Positions 27,101-38,427 are shown, counted from the stretch's first letter. The stretch: DNA of 64,000 bases from Oryzias latipes (GCF_002234675.1 NC_019877.2:86001-150000), one strand, 5' to 3'. Numbers and translations are program-made. The notes: generated from the letters alone by a model not told the origin.

Positions 27101-30100
27101 CCCGGCACGGGTTATTAAACCATGTCAATGGGGTTTAACCCTTCAACAGCGGCGACGCCTAAACATGAGCTCTGTGAGCTTTACTGCTGCAGGGAATGCA
27201 AAGCGCTGCGTATTGGCGTCCGCTTCTCTCCACGCCGCACGTTACGTTAAACACTTCACACAGTAACGTAATCGTTCACGTAAAATTCACCACACGGTGT
27301 GATATTGTGATATTCACACCAACGACTGTACAGGAACAGAGTAAAAGTCTCTTGACATCCAGCGTATCGGCAGCTGGTCTCTGCCTCAGAATCCGCTGGA
27401 ACGGCGTTAACCGCGTGAACGAGCGTCAACACTGGAGCGTTGGCCGGGCCGGTACCCCTGGGCAGGAAAATGGCGTTTTCTTATAAAGCGCATCACGGAG
27501 CCGAACCCGCCATCTGAGGTGGAAAGGTCAAAGTTGACCGCCTGATGGCGAGTTGGTCTCCGTTGAGTAAAGGATGTTGTGACGCTGGTGGGTGGAGTGA
27601 CTGTGGCACCTGGATCACCTGCAGAAGTGTTTTGTAGTCCTGCCTGCTGCGCCGCTCACTAACTTCCTGGCTAAAGCCCCCCACCCCCCGTGCAGCCCCC
27701 TCCCAGACGTCTACAGCATGCCGAGTCGGCACCTTTGACCCGTGAATGTCGGCGCTCCGCTTGTGTCCACCCGTCTATACGTTTGTGTGTCTGCTCCTCC
27801 CTCCCCTCCCCCCACTTCCCGCCCCCCCCCTTACACCTCCAGTTTCAGCCGCTTGTTTAGCTCGTCGGGCGGAGGAGGGAAGAAGCCGGCGGCGGCGGCG
27901 GAGGCTCCGGTGAACGTCAAGTACAACGCCCCCACCTCCCACATCCAGCCGTCCATCAAGAAGAAGAGCAGCACCCTGCAGCAGCTGCCCAGCGACAAAA
28001 GCAAGGCATTCGACTTCCTGAACGAGGAGTGAGTCCACGCCGCTCTGCCGCCGCTCCGTCACGCCTCGCTTTCACACATCGAACGTCAGGAAAAGGAAGT
28101 CCTTCTTTGCTTCTGTAGTTCACCGATTCACTCGGAACAAAACATAAAAAAAGTCTTTTATGGATAAAAATCCTTCATTTCCACTGGATTGAGGTTCAGT
28201 GTGTTTGTAAAGTAACCGTTTTAGTCTAGATAGTCACTTTAAAATAGATTTACTCAAAGATGAGTGAAAATGTATAAAACAATGAATATCATGAACATTT
28301 TTAACAGCAAATAGAACAGATTCAGTTTTTCTGAAGGCCTTTTGTCTCGACTCTTAATAGAAATGGACCAAAGACGGAGTTCTGTATTGTAATTGAACGT
28401 TTCCAAACGTTCCTGCAGTTTCCTCCACACCCACAGAAACCGCTGTTGATACGGCGGCTGCGGTCTTAACGGCGAGGCGGACAGACTTGGATGTATGAAC
28501 ACGCCTCTTTGATTCTGCGGCACCGACTGCTCTAGTCTGACACAAATGTTTGTTTCTGGAACGGTTCTGGAAAACCACGGCTAGGAAATCCTTCCAACCC
28601 GTCACGGCACAGGTTGGAAGGATTTGAACACAGAACAAAGTCAGGATTCTCACGTTGGTGTAAAAACTTCAAAATAAACACAAACGCACTTTAATGTAAA
28701 TGGAATAAAATGCGAGTTCGGCTAATAGGAACCAGAACATTTCGTTTTTTGATAAACGAAACCGAGGGAGGTGAAGTTCCGGTCTGAACCACTCGGTGGC
28801 GCTGTTTTGGCTCAGACGGAAGTGTGTTTCGTGTTTTGGTGGTGCAGGGCTCCAGCGGAGAGCGTAGTGACCCGGAGGGAGCAGAAGAGGGCGCAATACC
28901 AGCAGGTCAAAGCCCACGTGCAGAAAGAGGACGGCCGCGTTCAGGCGTACGGGTGGAGCCTGCCCAAGAAGCTGAAGGTGAGGCGCCGCCGGCGGACGCT
29001 CTCCGTGTTCCTGCAGAGTCTCTGAGCTGCTTCTGACCTTTCAGGGAAACGGCGCTCAGGCGGAGAAGATGAAGAACTTGCCGGTGCCGGTCTTCCTCCG
29101 GCCGCTGGACGAGAAGGAGGCTTCCATGAAGGTGCTGCAGAAAACCGAAATACGGCAAAAAATGATGTTTGAAATGAAGCAATTGACCTTAAAACGGAGA
29201 AACAATCTTATTTTTAATCTGCGTTCATGTTGGTGTGGTTGTCATGGTGACGGCACTTGATTGACAGAGTCAACAAACAAGTTTTCTGGTTAATTTGGTG
29301 AAAATGAAACATTTTAAAAAATGTTTTAAAAAATCCGTTTTAATCAGAATTTCTCTCATTCAGACTTCATAGTTAATCCAGTTTAAGTGAAGCTTCATTA
29401 ATTATGCAGAATATGTTCCATAATCTGGATTACGGGCGCTTAAGGCCTGTTCACACCGGGACTAATTTCGCCAGCGATTTTCGCCGACGTTTAACGCCTC
29501 GTGACTAAACAAAGGGCACCAATGTGAGTGTGCACACCGACGCGAAAAAAACGCCACCCGTCAAAGCGTCACTTTTTAAAAAACACCTCGGGTTCGATTT
29601 TTTTTTTTTCGTCACGTCGCGTCGAAATCTATTCGACCAATGAGAACGGCGCTTTTGCACACGTGTCTGGAGCCTCTGAAGTTACAGTAAAACACAACTT
29701 GGGGGCGCTCAAACACAAAACTGCCTTGCTGAGCACATATACCAGCGAAGAAGATAGACGCCAAGTAGCGTCTACACAGCCGCGAAGCAATAATGACGGA
29801 CATTCTAAAATATCCCCGAACCAAGCACCAGTTGGAGCTACTGGTGCTTGAAATATTCATGTTTTCTTTGATTGATTCTGACAAGCGTGTAAATACTTGC
29901 TCTCTTCTTCTGAGTGAAAAGCGACTTTAAGAAGCGTGAAGTTGCGCAGCGCCACCTTGTGTACAGGAGTATTTCTGTTTTACATTAAGCGCCATCTAAT
30001 GTCAGGGAATGAAATTGCATGTTCGCTCGGCTCATCGTCAGCGAAAATCTCCTGGGTGTGAACACAAAAAACGTGGTGAAAAACGCTGGCGAATAACGCC

Positions 30101-33100
30101 TGGCGAATATTCGTCCTGGTGTGTACAGGCCTTTAGACTGCGGTTCTCTTCATCCTCCCCGTTCTGGATTAGCACCAAACGTTTCATCTCCCCAGCTGTG
30201 GTGCGCCGCCGGTGTGAACCTGTCTGAAGGAAAGACCAGAGACGGGGGCCTGTTGGTGGGAGCCAGCGTGTTCTACCACGACCTGTCCGGTTCCGAGGGT
30301 CCCCAGAAGAAGGCGGGCTCCCAGAGCAGCCTGGAGAAGCTGGACCAGGAGCTGCAGGTACGGACGGACCGGCACGCCTCCGCGGTTGAAGCCGGCGGCC
30401 TGACTGTCCGCGTTGCAGGAGCAGCAGAAGGAGCTGCAGCACCACGACCGGCTGTCCTCCCTGGTCTGGATCTGCACCAGCACCCAGTCCGCCTCCAAAG
30501 TCGTGGTCATCGACGCCAACCAGCCCGGCAACATCCTGGAGAGCTTCGTGGTTTGTAACGCTCACGTGCTCTGCATCACCAGCGTGCCAGGTAAGACATC
30601 CGCCGGAGAACCGCTTCCTGTGACCTCTGACCTGCAGCCAGATTCGTCTTCTCAGGCGCCAGAGAGACGGACTATCCCGCTGAAGAAGAAGGAGCTCCAA
30701 ACCCGGAGGCGGGGCCTGCCGGAGATGGCAGCTCCGCCTCAGCCGACAGCAGCTCGCCGTCCGGTGACAGCATCCTGGGCGGGATCACAGTGGTGGGCTG
30801 CGAGGCCGAGGGCGCCGGCGCCGGTCCGGGTGAGAACCTCTGTGTGGATTCCAGAGCAGCCCAGGAACCAGCGGGAGAGAGTCTGAGGAGCGTCCACGCC
30901 GACACCAGCTTCTCCGACCCGCTGGGAGCCGGGGAAGGTTCTTTAGAGAGGTGAGCCGCTGCAGAACCCGAGCAGAACCAACACGTGTTCAGCAGAACAA
31001 CTGGACCTGCTTGGAAAGACGGACCAGAACCATCTGGAGGGGATTTGTATCCGACAGACTAGAAAGAACCAGAACCTTTAGAACTCAGACTGAGGGTTCA
31101 GTTTCAGTGGCGCAGAACCTTTGCAGTGATCTCTGGACCTCCAGAACTCTTGACAGTAGTTTGTGTTTGGAGCAGGGAGGGGGAACCCCCGAGGGACGGA
31201 GCGGAATCGAACCCTGAGCAGGAGGAGCAGCTGACCATGGAGGAGGCTCAGAGGATGAGCAGCGTTCAGCCCACCATGTGGCTGGGAGCTCAGGACGGAC
31301 AGTAGGTGTCCTTTATTTACCCCCCCCCCACACACACACACACACACACCCACCTGTGTGTGACCGTCCCCCCCCACAGCCTGTACGTCCACTCCTCCGT
31401 GGCTCACTGGAGGAGGCGTCTCCATTCCATCAAGCTGAAGGAGTCCGTCTTCTGCATCGTGTAAGTCTACTTAAAGTGGTGGAGGTCCTCTCCTCGCCGC
31501 CCCTCCCCCACCAATGACCCTCTGTCCCGCAGACACGTGAAGGGCCGCGTTCTGGTCAGCATGTCCGACGGGACCATCGCCATCTTCCGCCGAGGGGCAG
31601 GTGAGGGCGGGGCTCCTATGACCTGTGAGTGAACGGCGGGAGGGGTTCTAACGGGCGTGTCTGCACAGACGGACAGTGGGACCTGGGCCGGTACCACCTG
31701 CTGGACCTGGGGCGGCCGGCCCACTCCATTCGCTGCATGACCGTCGTGCACGACGCGGTGTGGTGCGGCTACAGGAACAAGATCTACGTGGTGAAGCCAA
31801 AGGCCATGAGGGTGGAGGTGAGGACACAGTTGGAGACACGCCCTCAGCCAGTGATGTGATGACATCACGGCGGGAGAAACCATCAAAAAAAGGAACGGGG
31901 CTCAAAACGTTTCAAAGTACACTAAAGAAGCCTTTTGAGTCACAAACCTTTACGCACACACCGCCAGCTGAGGTCTACAACCACTACTAAAGTTTTGGTG
32001 ACCTTTGACCTTGGGAAGAGTCTGCCTAACCTCAATCAAAAGGACAAAAGTCCCTCCAGCCTCATTGGAAGCTCCGTCTGTAGCTTTTGGTGGCTGGGGG
32101 GGTCACAAAAGTGGAGAATTGTGAAACTGTAATCCATATGAACATATCAGGAATGTGGGCGTGGTTAACAAAAACCTCTGTTACCAGGGAAACCTAAAAG
32201 TTAACTTTTGCAGATTCTTCCAAAGATGACGTCCACCTGTCCGTCTCCACCAGACGACCGCCACATAAAACGGTTGCTATGGAGATCAACCCACCAGAAA
32301 AGCTGCAGTTTAGAAAAAGTGCAGTTCTGACCAGGGGGGTTGAGGGGGTTAAAACAGACGCTCATGTATGGGGGGCAGGTAAAAAAGGGGGAGGGGGGGG
32401 TCATACAACGCCGCTGGCAGCTTCAATGCATCGATGACATTAATTAGGCTTTCAGACAAACATTTCTCTGAGACTGTCGACCGACCCCCCCCAGAAGTCC
32501 TTCGACGCCCACCCCCGTCAGGACAGTCAGGTCCGGCAGCTGGCCTGGCACGGCGACGGGATCTGGGTGTCCATCAGGCTGGACTCCACCCTCCGGCTGT
32601 TCCACGCACGCACCTACCAGCACCTGCAGGACGTGGACATCGAGCCCTACGTCAGCAAGATGCTGGGTGGGTTCCCCGCGGTCCGGCCGCTCCGGTTCGC
32701 GGTCCGGACCGCGGGGTTCTGACTGGTGGTTCCGTTGCAGGAACGGGCAAACTGGGCTTCTCCTTCGTGAGGATCACGGCTCTCATGATGTCCTGCAACC
32801 GCTTGTGGATCGGAACCGGGAACGGAGTCATCATCTCCATCCCGCTGACGGAGAGTGAGTGCAGCGGTTCCTAACGGGTCACGTGACGCAGCTCTGCCCC
32901 TGTTTTTCTATCGGAGTTCTTCCTTCGGGTCGTCCCACAGGGTTTTTGTTGGATCATAGGAAACCTTTTTGTCACTTTCAGCCAGTCACATTTCTGTGAT
33001 CCAGTGAACCGTTTCTGTAAACCTCTTTTTATGTAATGTGGTCCAGTAGAAGTTGTGATGTCATCGCGTGTTAGTGTACAAAGTTTCTAAAAACAATCAT

Positions 33101-33926
33101 TTCAACCTCAAACATGGAAACATGATCCACTGTTAGACCACTGACTCCACCCTGGTTACCATAGCAACCGTGCTGTGGTCCGTTTAAGATTTAAGAATGG
33201 AGCAGGAAAGATCTGACTCATTTCATGTTGCCATGGCGACGGCGTAAACCCACGCAGTAATTAGAACGTAGAAGAACCGGGCCGTGACGTGAACCCGGTG
33301 AGCTCGCGTCTCTCTGTCCGTTTCTGAGCGTCTCTCTGTCCTCCACCAGCAGCCAGCAAGGCCTCCAAAGCGGCCGGGAACCTTCCGGGCGCCGTGGTCC
33401 GCCTGTACGGAGACGACAGCGGCGACAGAGTGACGGCCGGGACCGTCATCCCCTACTGCTCCATGGCTCAGGCGCAGCTCTGTTTCCACGGACACCGCGA
33501 CGCCGTCAAGTTCTTCGCCGCAGTGCCGGGTGAGCCATCTGCAGGAACGTTCCCACGGAGACGGACGTCTGCCGTCTCTGCTGTGGCGCCGACTCTCATG
33601 CTTTGTTCGGTTCCAGGTCACGCCGTCCCGCCTTCGTCCAGCGGCGGCGAGGCGGCCGGAGAGAAGAGCGACGCTTCCTGTCAGGAGGGAATGAAGAGCG
33701 TGCTGGTGATGAGCGGAGGGGAGGGCTACATCGACTTCAGAATAGGTGGGTGAACTCTGAGAGGCGGAGCCATAAACCCGCAACCTCTAACGCGCCTTCG
33801 TCTGCAGGTGACGAGGACGGCGAGGCGCAGGAGGCGGACGCCGCCCTCCTAAAGCTGCAGGCCTCCCCAGCCAAAGCCGAGCGCAGCCACCTGATCGTGT
33901 GGCAGGTCCTGCTGAGCGGCGAGTGA
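15166..33926 (+). CDS. spag9: JNK-interacting protein 4 (sperm-associated antigen 9)
   Basis: Scaffold linking JNK/p38 kinases and vesicle cargo to kinesin-1 and dynein. Exons: 15166-15465, 20297-20417, 21170-21240, 21379-21470, 23093-23240, 24172-24502 (donor tentative), 24587-24680, 24806-24930, 25030-25041, 25175-25189, 25267-25324, 25735-25887, 25962-26019, 26121-26251, 26350-26406, 27843-28028, 28848-28977, 29045-29131, 30196-30357, 30419-30590, 30656-30950, 31176-31301, 31380-31460, 31533-31600, 31669-31817, 32495-32666, 32741-32854, 33350-33529, 33617-33745, 33808-33926. They sum to 1,311 residues, near the roughly 1,320 of human SPAG9. RH1 domain is about residues 10-95. A JNK-docking-like [11 protein letters not shown] is near 195-205. 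Coiled coil and the RH2 domain ([19 protein letters not shown]) are about 450-590. A C-terminal WD40-like propeller runs from about 930. It is distinguished from JIP3 by [15 protein letters not shown] and [11 protein letters not shown] contexts and by neighbouring tob1. Confidence 0.95.
16105..17588. mobile_element. DNA transposon, non-autonomous, in spag9 intron 1
   Basis: The left end ATTACCCGTAATTTCCGGAC and the complement of the right end, ATTACCGTAAATTCCGGAC, form an inverted repeat. It continues as ACTACAA and GC-rich words echoing CGGCTTGTA. Inside the right half CGGCTTGTACTCTGACG is tandemly repeated. About 1.48 kb, with no transposase frame. I cannot assign the superfamily and see no clean target duplication. 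Confidence 0.75.
17622..18056. mobile_element. Short hAT-type MITE in spag9 intron 1
   Basis: The ends are TAGGGTTGGGCGATG and the complement of TAGGGTTGTGCCGATG. Flanking 8-mers ATTTGGAC (17614-17621) and ATTAGGAC (18057-18064) match at 7 of 8 positions, consistent with an aged hAT duplication. The 435-bp interior is rich in ATCG/CGAT words and has no coding capacity. It lies 33 bases from the preceding transposon, so this intron is a nested insertion zone. Confidence 0.8.
18345..18707 (+). repeat. 21-bp minisatellite, about 17 copies
   Basis: Unit TTCCTGTCCTCTCAGAACCAC repeated in tandem with one main variant (TCTC or TTTC). Because 21 is a multiple of 3 without stops, several frames on both strands stay open. 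These frames are an arithmetic consequence of the repeat, not genes. Located in spag9 intron 1. Confidence 0.95.
18708..20296. other. Remainder of spag9 intron 1
   Basis: No exon recognised. Holds GT microsatellites near 19557-19590 and 19728-19750, and a run of 19 G at 20084-20102. Just before exon 2, [10 protein letters not shown]-encoding bases are repeated twice (20228-20295), a short duplication of the polypyrimidine/acceptor region. Confidence 0.5.
20667..20871. mobile_element. piggyBac-type MITE in spag9 intron 2
   Basis: A 205-bp element bounded on both sides by TTAA (20663-20666 and 20872-20875), the piggyBac target. The ends are CCCTTGTGCTATC and the complement of CCTTCATGCTATC, matching at 10 of 13 positions. 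No coding capacity. Confidence 0.75.
21743..21912 (+). CDS. spag9: Alternative first exon (1b) of spag9, membrane-type N-terminus
   Basis: An ATG followed by 56 codons without stop, starting [20 protein letters not shown], then a GT donor at 21913. It ends in phase 2, exactly the phase needed to join exon 5 at 23093 and give [11 protein letters not shown]. From memory, mammalian SPAG9 has a short isoform with a very similar hydrophobic start (MSPGC..., [13 protein letters not shown]) spliced at the same junction. The predicted isoform has 1,173 residues, lacks the RH1 domain, and keeps the JNK-docking-like motif, RH2 and propeller. A hydrophobic segment of roughly residues 5-39 could be a signal anchor. 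A GA microsatellite (21581-21606) lies upstream, where its own promoter should be. Confidence 0.85.
22017..22767 (+). repeat. 24-bp minisatellite in spag9 intron 4
   Basis: About 31 imperfect units of the type GTTCCACGTTCTGTTATATA + TTTG, with alternating variants TCTATG, TTATAT, CTCCATG and a shorter TTGTTCTCTGG unit. Blocks of several variants recur in order, showing higher-order duplication. The frames read as [10 protein letters not shown]-like or STFCSMLG-like repeats are open only because the unit is a multiple of 3. It lies between alternative exon 1b and exon 5. Confidence 0.93.
23311..23437 (+). repeat. Two long G-runs in spag9 intron 5
   Basis: 22 consecutive G at 23311-23332 and 18 at 23420-23437, both on the sense strand. 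Such runs can form G-quadruplexes and are common sites of sequencing length error. Confidence 0.85.
23616..23837 (-). mobile_element. tRNA-derived SINE, copy 1
   Basis: Nearly identical to 51926-52146. On the minus strand it begins with a tRNA-like head containing A-box-like TTTAGCTCGTGCTGG and the pol III B box GGTTCGACTCC. It ends with the tail GGCGACCCCTGATGGGAG...AAGCCGAAAG. The 16-mer CCGTGTGTGTGTGATT flanks both sides (23600-23615 and 23838-23853), although part of this is microsatellite. Lies in spag9 intron 5. Confidence 0.85.
25030..25041 (+). CDS. spag9: spag9 microexon of 12 nt
   Basis: Twelve bases between CACCGCAG and GTGGGT, entering and leaving in phase 1. Together with the G of the previous exon it encodes D-E-F-S. 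The paralogue JIP3 has E-F-S at the same place. Skipping keeps the frame. In-frame exons this small are typical of neuron-specific splicing (known for the class, not shown here). Confidence 0.8.
25175..25189 (+). CDS. spag9: spag9 microexon of 15 nt
   Basis: Fifteen bases between GACTGTCAG and GTAAGA, also phase 1, adding D-G-S-Y-L. JIP3 has a comparable short insert before FGMGKEV. Skipping both this and the 12-nt exon yields [11 protein letters not shown], which matches the form without insert. Confidence 0.78.
26407..27842. other. spag9 intron 15
   Basis: The longest intron of the 3' half. No exon seen. Around 27040-27490 the sequence looks like an old interspersed element (ordered CpG-rich words, short inverted pieces near 27025-27085), but I could not find its ends or name it. 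Confidence 0.4.
28586..28625. repeat. Perfect inverted repeat, 14-bp arms
   Basis: AAATCCTTCCAACC (28586-28599) and its exact complement GGTTGGAAGGATTT (28612-28625), with a 12-nt loop, in spag9 intron 16. Could form a hairpin in DNA or pre-mRNA. The short stem argues against a microRNA precursor. Confidence 0.85.
29443..30132. mobile_element. Harbinger-type non-autonomous element in spag9 intron 18
   Basis: The ends AGGCCTGTTCACACC and the complement of AGGCCTGTACACACC, followed by GGGACTAATTTCGCC versus AGGACGAATATTCGCC, form a roughly 30-bp imperfect inverted repeat. TTA flanks both sides (29440-29442 and 30133-30135), matching the 3-bp TWA target of PIF/Harbinger. 690 bp, no transposase frame. 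Confidence 0.8.
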
Positions 33927-33940
33927 GCTTCACCAAACCA

Positions 33941-34049
33941 GCCCCTCCCCCTGACCCCGGGTCAGCCCCTCCCCCTGACCCCGGGTCAGCGCCTCCCCCT
34001 GACCCCAGGTCAGCCCCTCCCCCTGACCCCGGGTCAGCTCCTCCCCCTG
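33941..34049 (+). repeat. 24-bp tandem repeat at start of spag9 3' UTR
   Basis: About 4.5 copies of GCCCCTCCCCCTGACCCCGG + GTCA begin 14 bases after the stop codon. C-rich on the sense strand. Confidence 0.92.
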
Positions 34050-34331
34050 CAGCGACATGAACTATGCATCATGCTATGGTGAGATGAGTCTGCACTCCTG
34101 CAGGCGCCGCTCCTCGCCGCCTCCTCTTCTGAGGATGTTTTTCACTGGTTTTCAGTTCAGCTTTGAGGATCAGAGACGTTTCTGATCCTCCGCCGCTGCG
34201 TCTGCATCAATCACTGTGCTTCTCAACGGTCTAAACTTCCTCCGTTCCATCATCCGCTTGTTTGCGGACATTTAGCGGTTCGACAAAGACCAGACTGTTA
34301 CCGTAGCAACAATCCCTGAGACATGCAGACC

Positions 34332-34341
34332 AATAAATAAA
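34332..34341 (+). promoter_or_regulatory. spag9 proximal polyadenylation signals
   Basis: Two overlapping AATAAA hexamers (34332-34337 and 34336-34341), about 400 bases after the stop. Use of this site would exclude the TG repeat further down. Confidence 0.55.
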
Positions 34342-34913
34342 GACGTAAATGACAGAAAGAGACTCAAACTCAGACCTTCATCAAAGTCGTCCAATCAGCT
34401 GATGTGACGGTTTCTCTGTGGTCAGAAACCGTTTCTATCCGTTTCTTTAGTAAATAATCAGAGAAATCTGCCGGATCCTCACCGGTTTGAAGGTCTGAAA
34501 GCAGCCAAAGCCAGCGATGCTCTTCATCCCAGAGACTCAGGCGGGAAATCAGAAGCAATAAACTCGTCCTGCAGCGCCCCCCTTTGCCAGAGGCCTAGAT
34601 GCGTGGAGGCCGGGCGCCACGGATCATGTGTTCTTCTCAGAAGGTCGCTCCATTTGCTACCGCGGCGAGCTCCGGCGGCGAGCGGCGGCTTTGCAGGTGA
34701 CAAACTCTTGTGCAATGATCTATTTTTAGACTTTCTTATGAGGAAAATGATATTTTTGGTAGTGGGAGGGGCTTCTAATCTTCATCACATTTAAATGTTT
34801 CCTCTCAAACCGGGAAAAAAGTTTGTCTTTTTATGAATTTTAAGTTTATTTTAAGTGGTTTGGAGCAAAGCTGAGTCTATTTAAGACAAAACAGGAATGC
34901 AATCGTTAAAGCT

Positions 34914-35148
<235 letters not shown>

Positions 35149-35221
35149 CATTTTCGCCATGTCAGTATATATCTCTGTTGTTTGCCTCTTTGCAGCTCAG
35201 AATGTATCTTTGTACACGGAA

Positions 35222-35227
35222 AATAAA
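35222..35227 (+). promoter_or_regulatory. spag9 distal polyadenylation signal
   Basis: AATAAA followed by a TG-rich stretch (GTCTGAGTGTTTGTCC) typical of downstream elements. Would end a 3' UTR of about 1.3 kb. Confidence 0.55.
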
Positions 35228-36774
35228 AGCCGACATGTGGAAACCATGAAGTCTGAGTGTTTGTCCTTCTGCTGCTGATCTGCAGACGGCGTGGAGGCGG
35301 CGCCCTTCTTCCTTAAGGACCCCTAACGTTTAAACTCATTGGAGTTAGAATGGGTCGTGTTGAAGCCGTTCACCAGAATCTGTGAAGAAAAATGTCAACA
35401 TTGAGAGAATTTGAGGCAAAAATGGTTGAAAACCTGCACTTCTCTTTGCCAACACTAGATGGCAGACTTGATCTAGAAAAGTGCTGATTTGAGCTCCTCA
35501 TGTTTAGACTTTTACTTTTTGAAAACAAATTTACAATTTATATGTAAAAAAAACTATATAACATGAATATTATAGCTGAGTTTAAACCTTAACCTTTGAG
35601 CAAAGGGACTCAGAAAAAGTCATGTGACAGAATCCAGATTCCATCTTCGGCTTCTCCATCCATGTTTCCTGCTGGTCATCACACAATTTGAACTGGGAAA
35701 AGCGACATCATTACGACAAACACGCTTTTGGTGTGACATTTAAATTAGATGTGGAGTTCCCCAAGGCTCTTCTCCAGGCCCTCTACAGTTTACTACGTAA
35801 TGTGAAGGAGCAGGGATGGAATTCACAGCTGACACACGCACACATGTAAAAGTTCAAAGTTGTTTCAAACTAGTTGAACCGTTGGAATCATGGTGGTGAA
35901 GGACCGCTGTGGGAACCAACGACCTCCGAGGGGAAAGGAGACGAGAACGTCTGCAGCAAAACGCTCTCAAATCAAAATGATTCTAGAATATGACCAACCT
36001 CACAGAAGAGCTTCGTTTTCTTTCACTGACACTGTTGTGAGTTTGATCTCACTGGAACATAAATGCCTCCGTCCTTCCATCCATCTCCTCCAGAGAAAGG
36101 TCACGGGGTCAGCAGCCTGAGCTCAGACCTTCTCCACTAACACACAGTCTGCATCAGCCAGTCCAGGAGGACTGGAAAAGGGGCGTGGCTCTCGACCCTC
36201 AGGTCCTCCTGGAGCTGCTGGACCCGGACCAGTCAGACGTCCCGGGTCCAGTTGAGTAGAAGTTCTCCTTCATCTTGGGGACCATGGTGCTGCAAAGCCT
36301 GCTGGGATTGAGGAGGATGGCGTGTCTCTGGGGTTTCAGATTCCATCCTCTAGTTTTTCTGACTTCAGCTGAACTGCAGTGAAGCTTTGACCTAAAACAC
36401 CCGGAGAGCATGAAAAACAGCCAAGAATGGATCATTTTAAGAGGTTCAAACGCTAAATTGTAGAACGTGAAGAAACAAATGAATCTTAGTCAAATAAACG
36501 GCTGATATGAAATGAAAAAATGCCAAATTTGGAGCCAAAAACTGGATCAGTAAAGCTGAAAAACCTCCGTTTCTACAGACTGAGGCGTTTGTCTGACGTC
36601 AGACGTTGGAGCAGCAGAAGCTGAGAAGGTTTCCACGCCGTGTTCTGGGTTCAGGCTCGCTTCCATGTTTTCCATGTTCATGAGGTGCAGCAGCTGACTG
36701 CACAGAGGAGGGGGGTGGGGGGCTGAATGAGGAAACCCGGTCCGGATGCCAGCAGACAGCTGATCTGAGTGCTG

Positions 36775-36818
36775 CGTCTGCGCCTGCACGTGTGTGCGTG
36801 CACGTGCAGGCGCAGACG
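36775..36818. repeat. Perfect 18-bp inverted repeat with 8-nt loop
   Basis: The arms CGTCTGCGCCTGCACGTG (36775-36792) and CACGTGCAGGCGCAGACG (36801-36818) are exact complements around TGTGCGTG. GC-rich and rich in alternating purine-pyrimidine, so it could adopt cruciform or Z-like structure. Confidence 0.9.
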
Positions 36819-38427
36819 TGCACGCACACACTCACTCATGGACCTGCCTCAGAGGGTCAGGGGTCACACGGCTTTCTGTGTTTCCACCGCTCAGAACCAC
36901 AAAGAAGAACGGCGGTTCTGACTGGATCCAGAACAGACCTGGGAGCAGAAAGTGGACTTTCTTCCTGTAAAGTGTCTTCGTTTCACCAGGAGAAGTGGAC
37001 AAAAGGCCCCCCAGTTACTGTGGGGGGTGGGATTGGGCCTAGAAAGGTTGTAAATGATTTTCTTCAGTTCTGTTTCTTCAATGGCGTCACTGTCAGAGTC
37101 TGAACGGCCGCTCCTCTTATTCAGATGTTTGCAGAGGAAGATGTCCGTCCTTCGGCGACCAGGTCGTCCACTATTCATTAATACTTATGGATTTCCAAAG
37201 ACCTGAATCTGTGTTGGTAAAGAGGTCATGTCTATTTTTATTCAGAGTAATATTGATGTATTTATGGATGGATGGATATATATATATATTTACCAATCAA
37301 TTTCATGGCCAATTACCCAAAGTTTTATATTTCTGCTGTTTGCTTGGTTTTACTTTTGACTTGAGTTCTTCCAGCTCGTCCTAAACGCCATCAGCTCTTC
37401 AGAGCCAACAGCTGAACCCGTCTGTGGGTGGGATGGACGTCCTCCTGCTGTCCATGAGGAGACGACGATCGGGGAGCAGGTTGCTCCTCACTTCTCCTCA
37501 AACGTACAGTTCCAGCCGGTTATCGTCAGCCGACCAGGACTGTCCTGAAAGACGATTAGGAGGATTAGGGTTCTTCATCGCTGCCACCAGAGCCTGATCT
37601 CCAGCTAATCCCCTTAAAGTGTGTGTGAGTAAAAACACAGAGTTACAGGACTCCCTGTCTGACCTTGAACTCCTCACCAGCACAGGAGGAGCTGCAGTGA
37701 AGGCCGTTCAAGTCCCGCTTCTGTCTCTCAATAATGCATGATGAATTATCCTGCTCTGAAACTGAGATCAGCAGGAAACCCGAGAGGTTTCTGCTCTGGA
37801 CCCGCCTGAGGAAACCGTCCCGTCCAGAGGATCAGAGACGGGCCGGCTGGAGAGAAAAACTCCTCTGGAACAGATTGACTGGAATCTGACAGGAAAACAA
37901 CTGAAACTAGCAGGATTTTAGTGTCTTCAATGAAATGTTAGAGCTGCAGTTTTGGATCAAACTCTGTGAAACATCTGGATCCAGAACCGTGGCCTGAACA
38001 AAGGTCACGTCTCCATGGTAACCGTCAGAACCAGCACCACCTAAACTCAGTTCAGGCCTGCTTGCTGCTCACATGCAAACAATCGAGTCGACCCGAGGAA
38101 AGAAGTGGTTTGGTTTGGTTTGGATTTGGTCCCCAATTGACGGTTAATGTTTCATATTTTAATGTTTGTTTGCATAAAACATTTCATTTCATTGTCCTTT
38201 TAGACAAATCCTTGTTATTCAGATTACAGTTCTTCTTGTAATATTTAGTCCCTTCAAAGCTTCCGTAGAGAGCAGTCATGTGACGCGCATCATAAACGTG
38301 AACAGACGTCTGCGTTGAGGCCACAGACGAAGCTCACAGGAGGTCATCTCAGGTGGTGCGTTCAGGTTCCCTCCTAAAGTTTTCTGATGACGGCGCCGAA
38401 CTCCTCCGAACAGTGACGTCACCGCCG

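Noticed and set aside
28586-28625. MicroRNA precursor
   Set aside because: The 14-bp stem with 12-nt loop is too short for a Drosha substrate.
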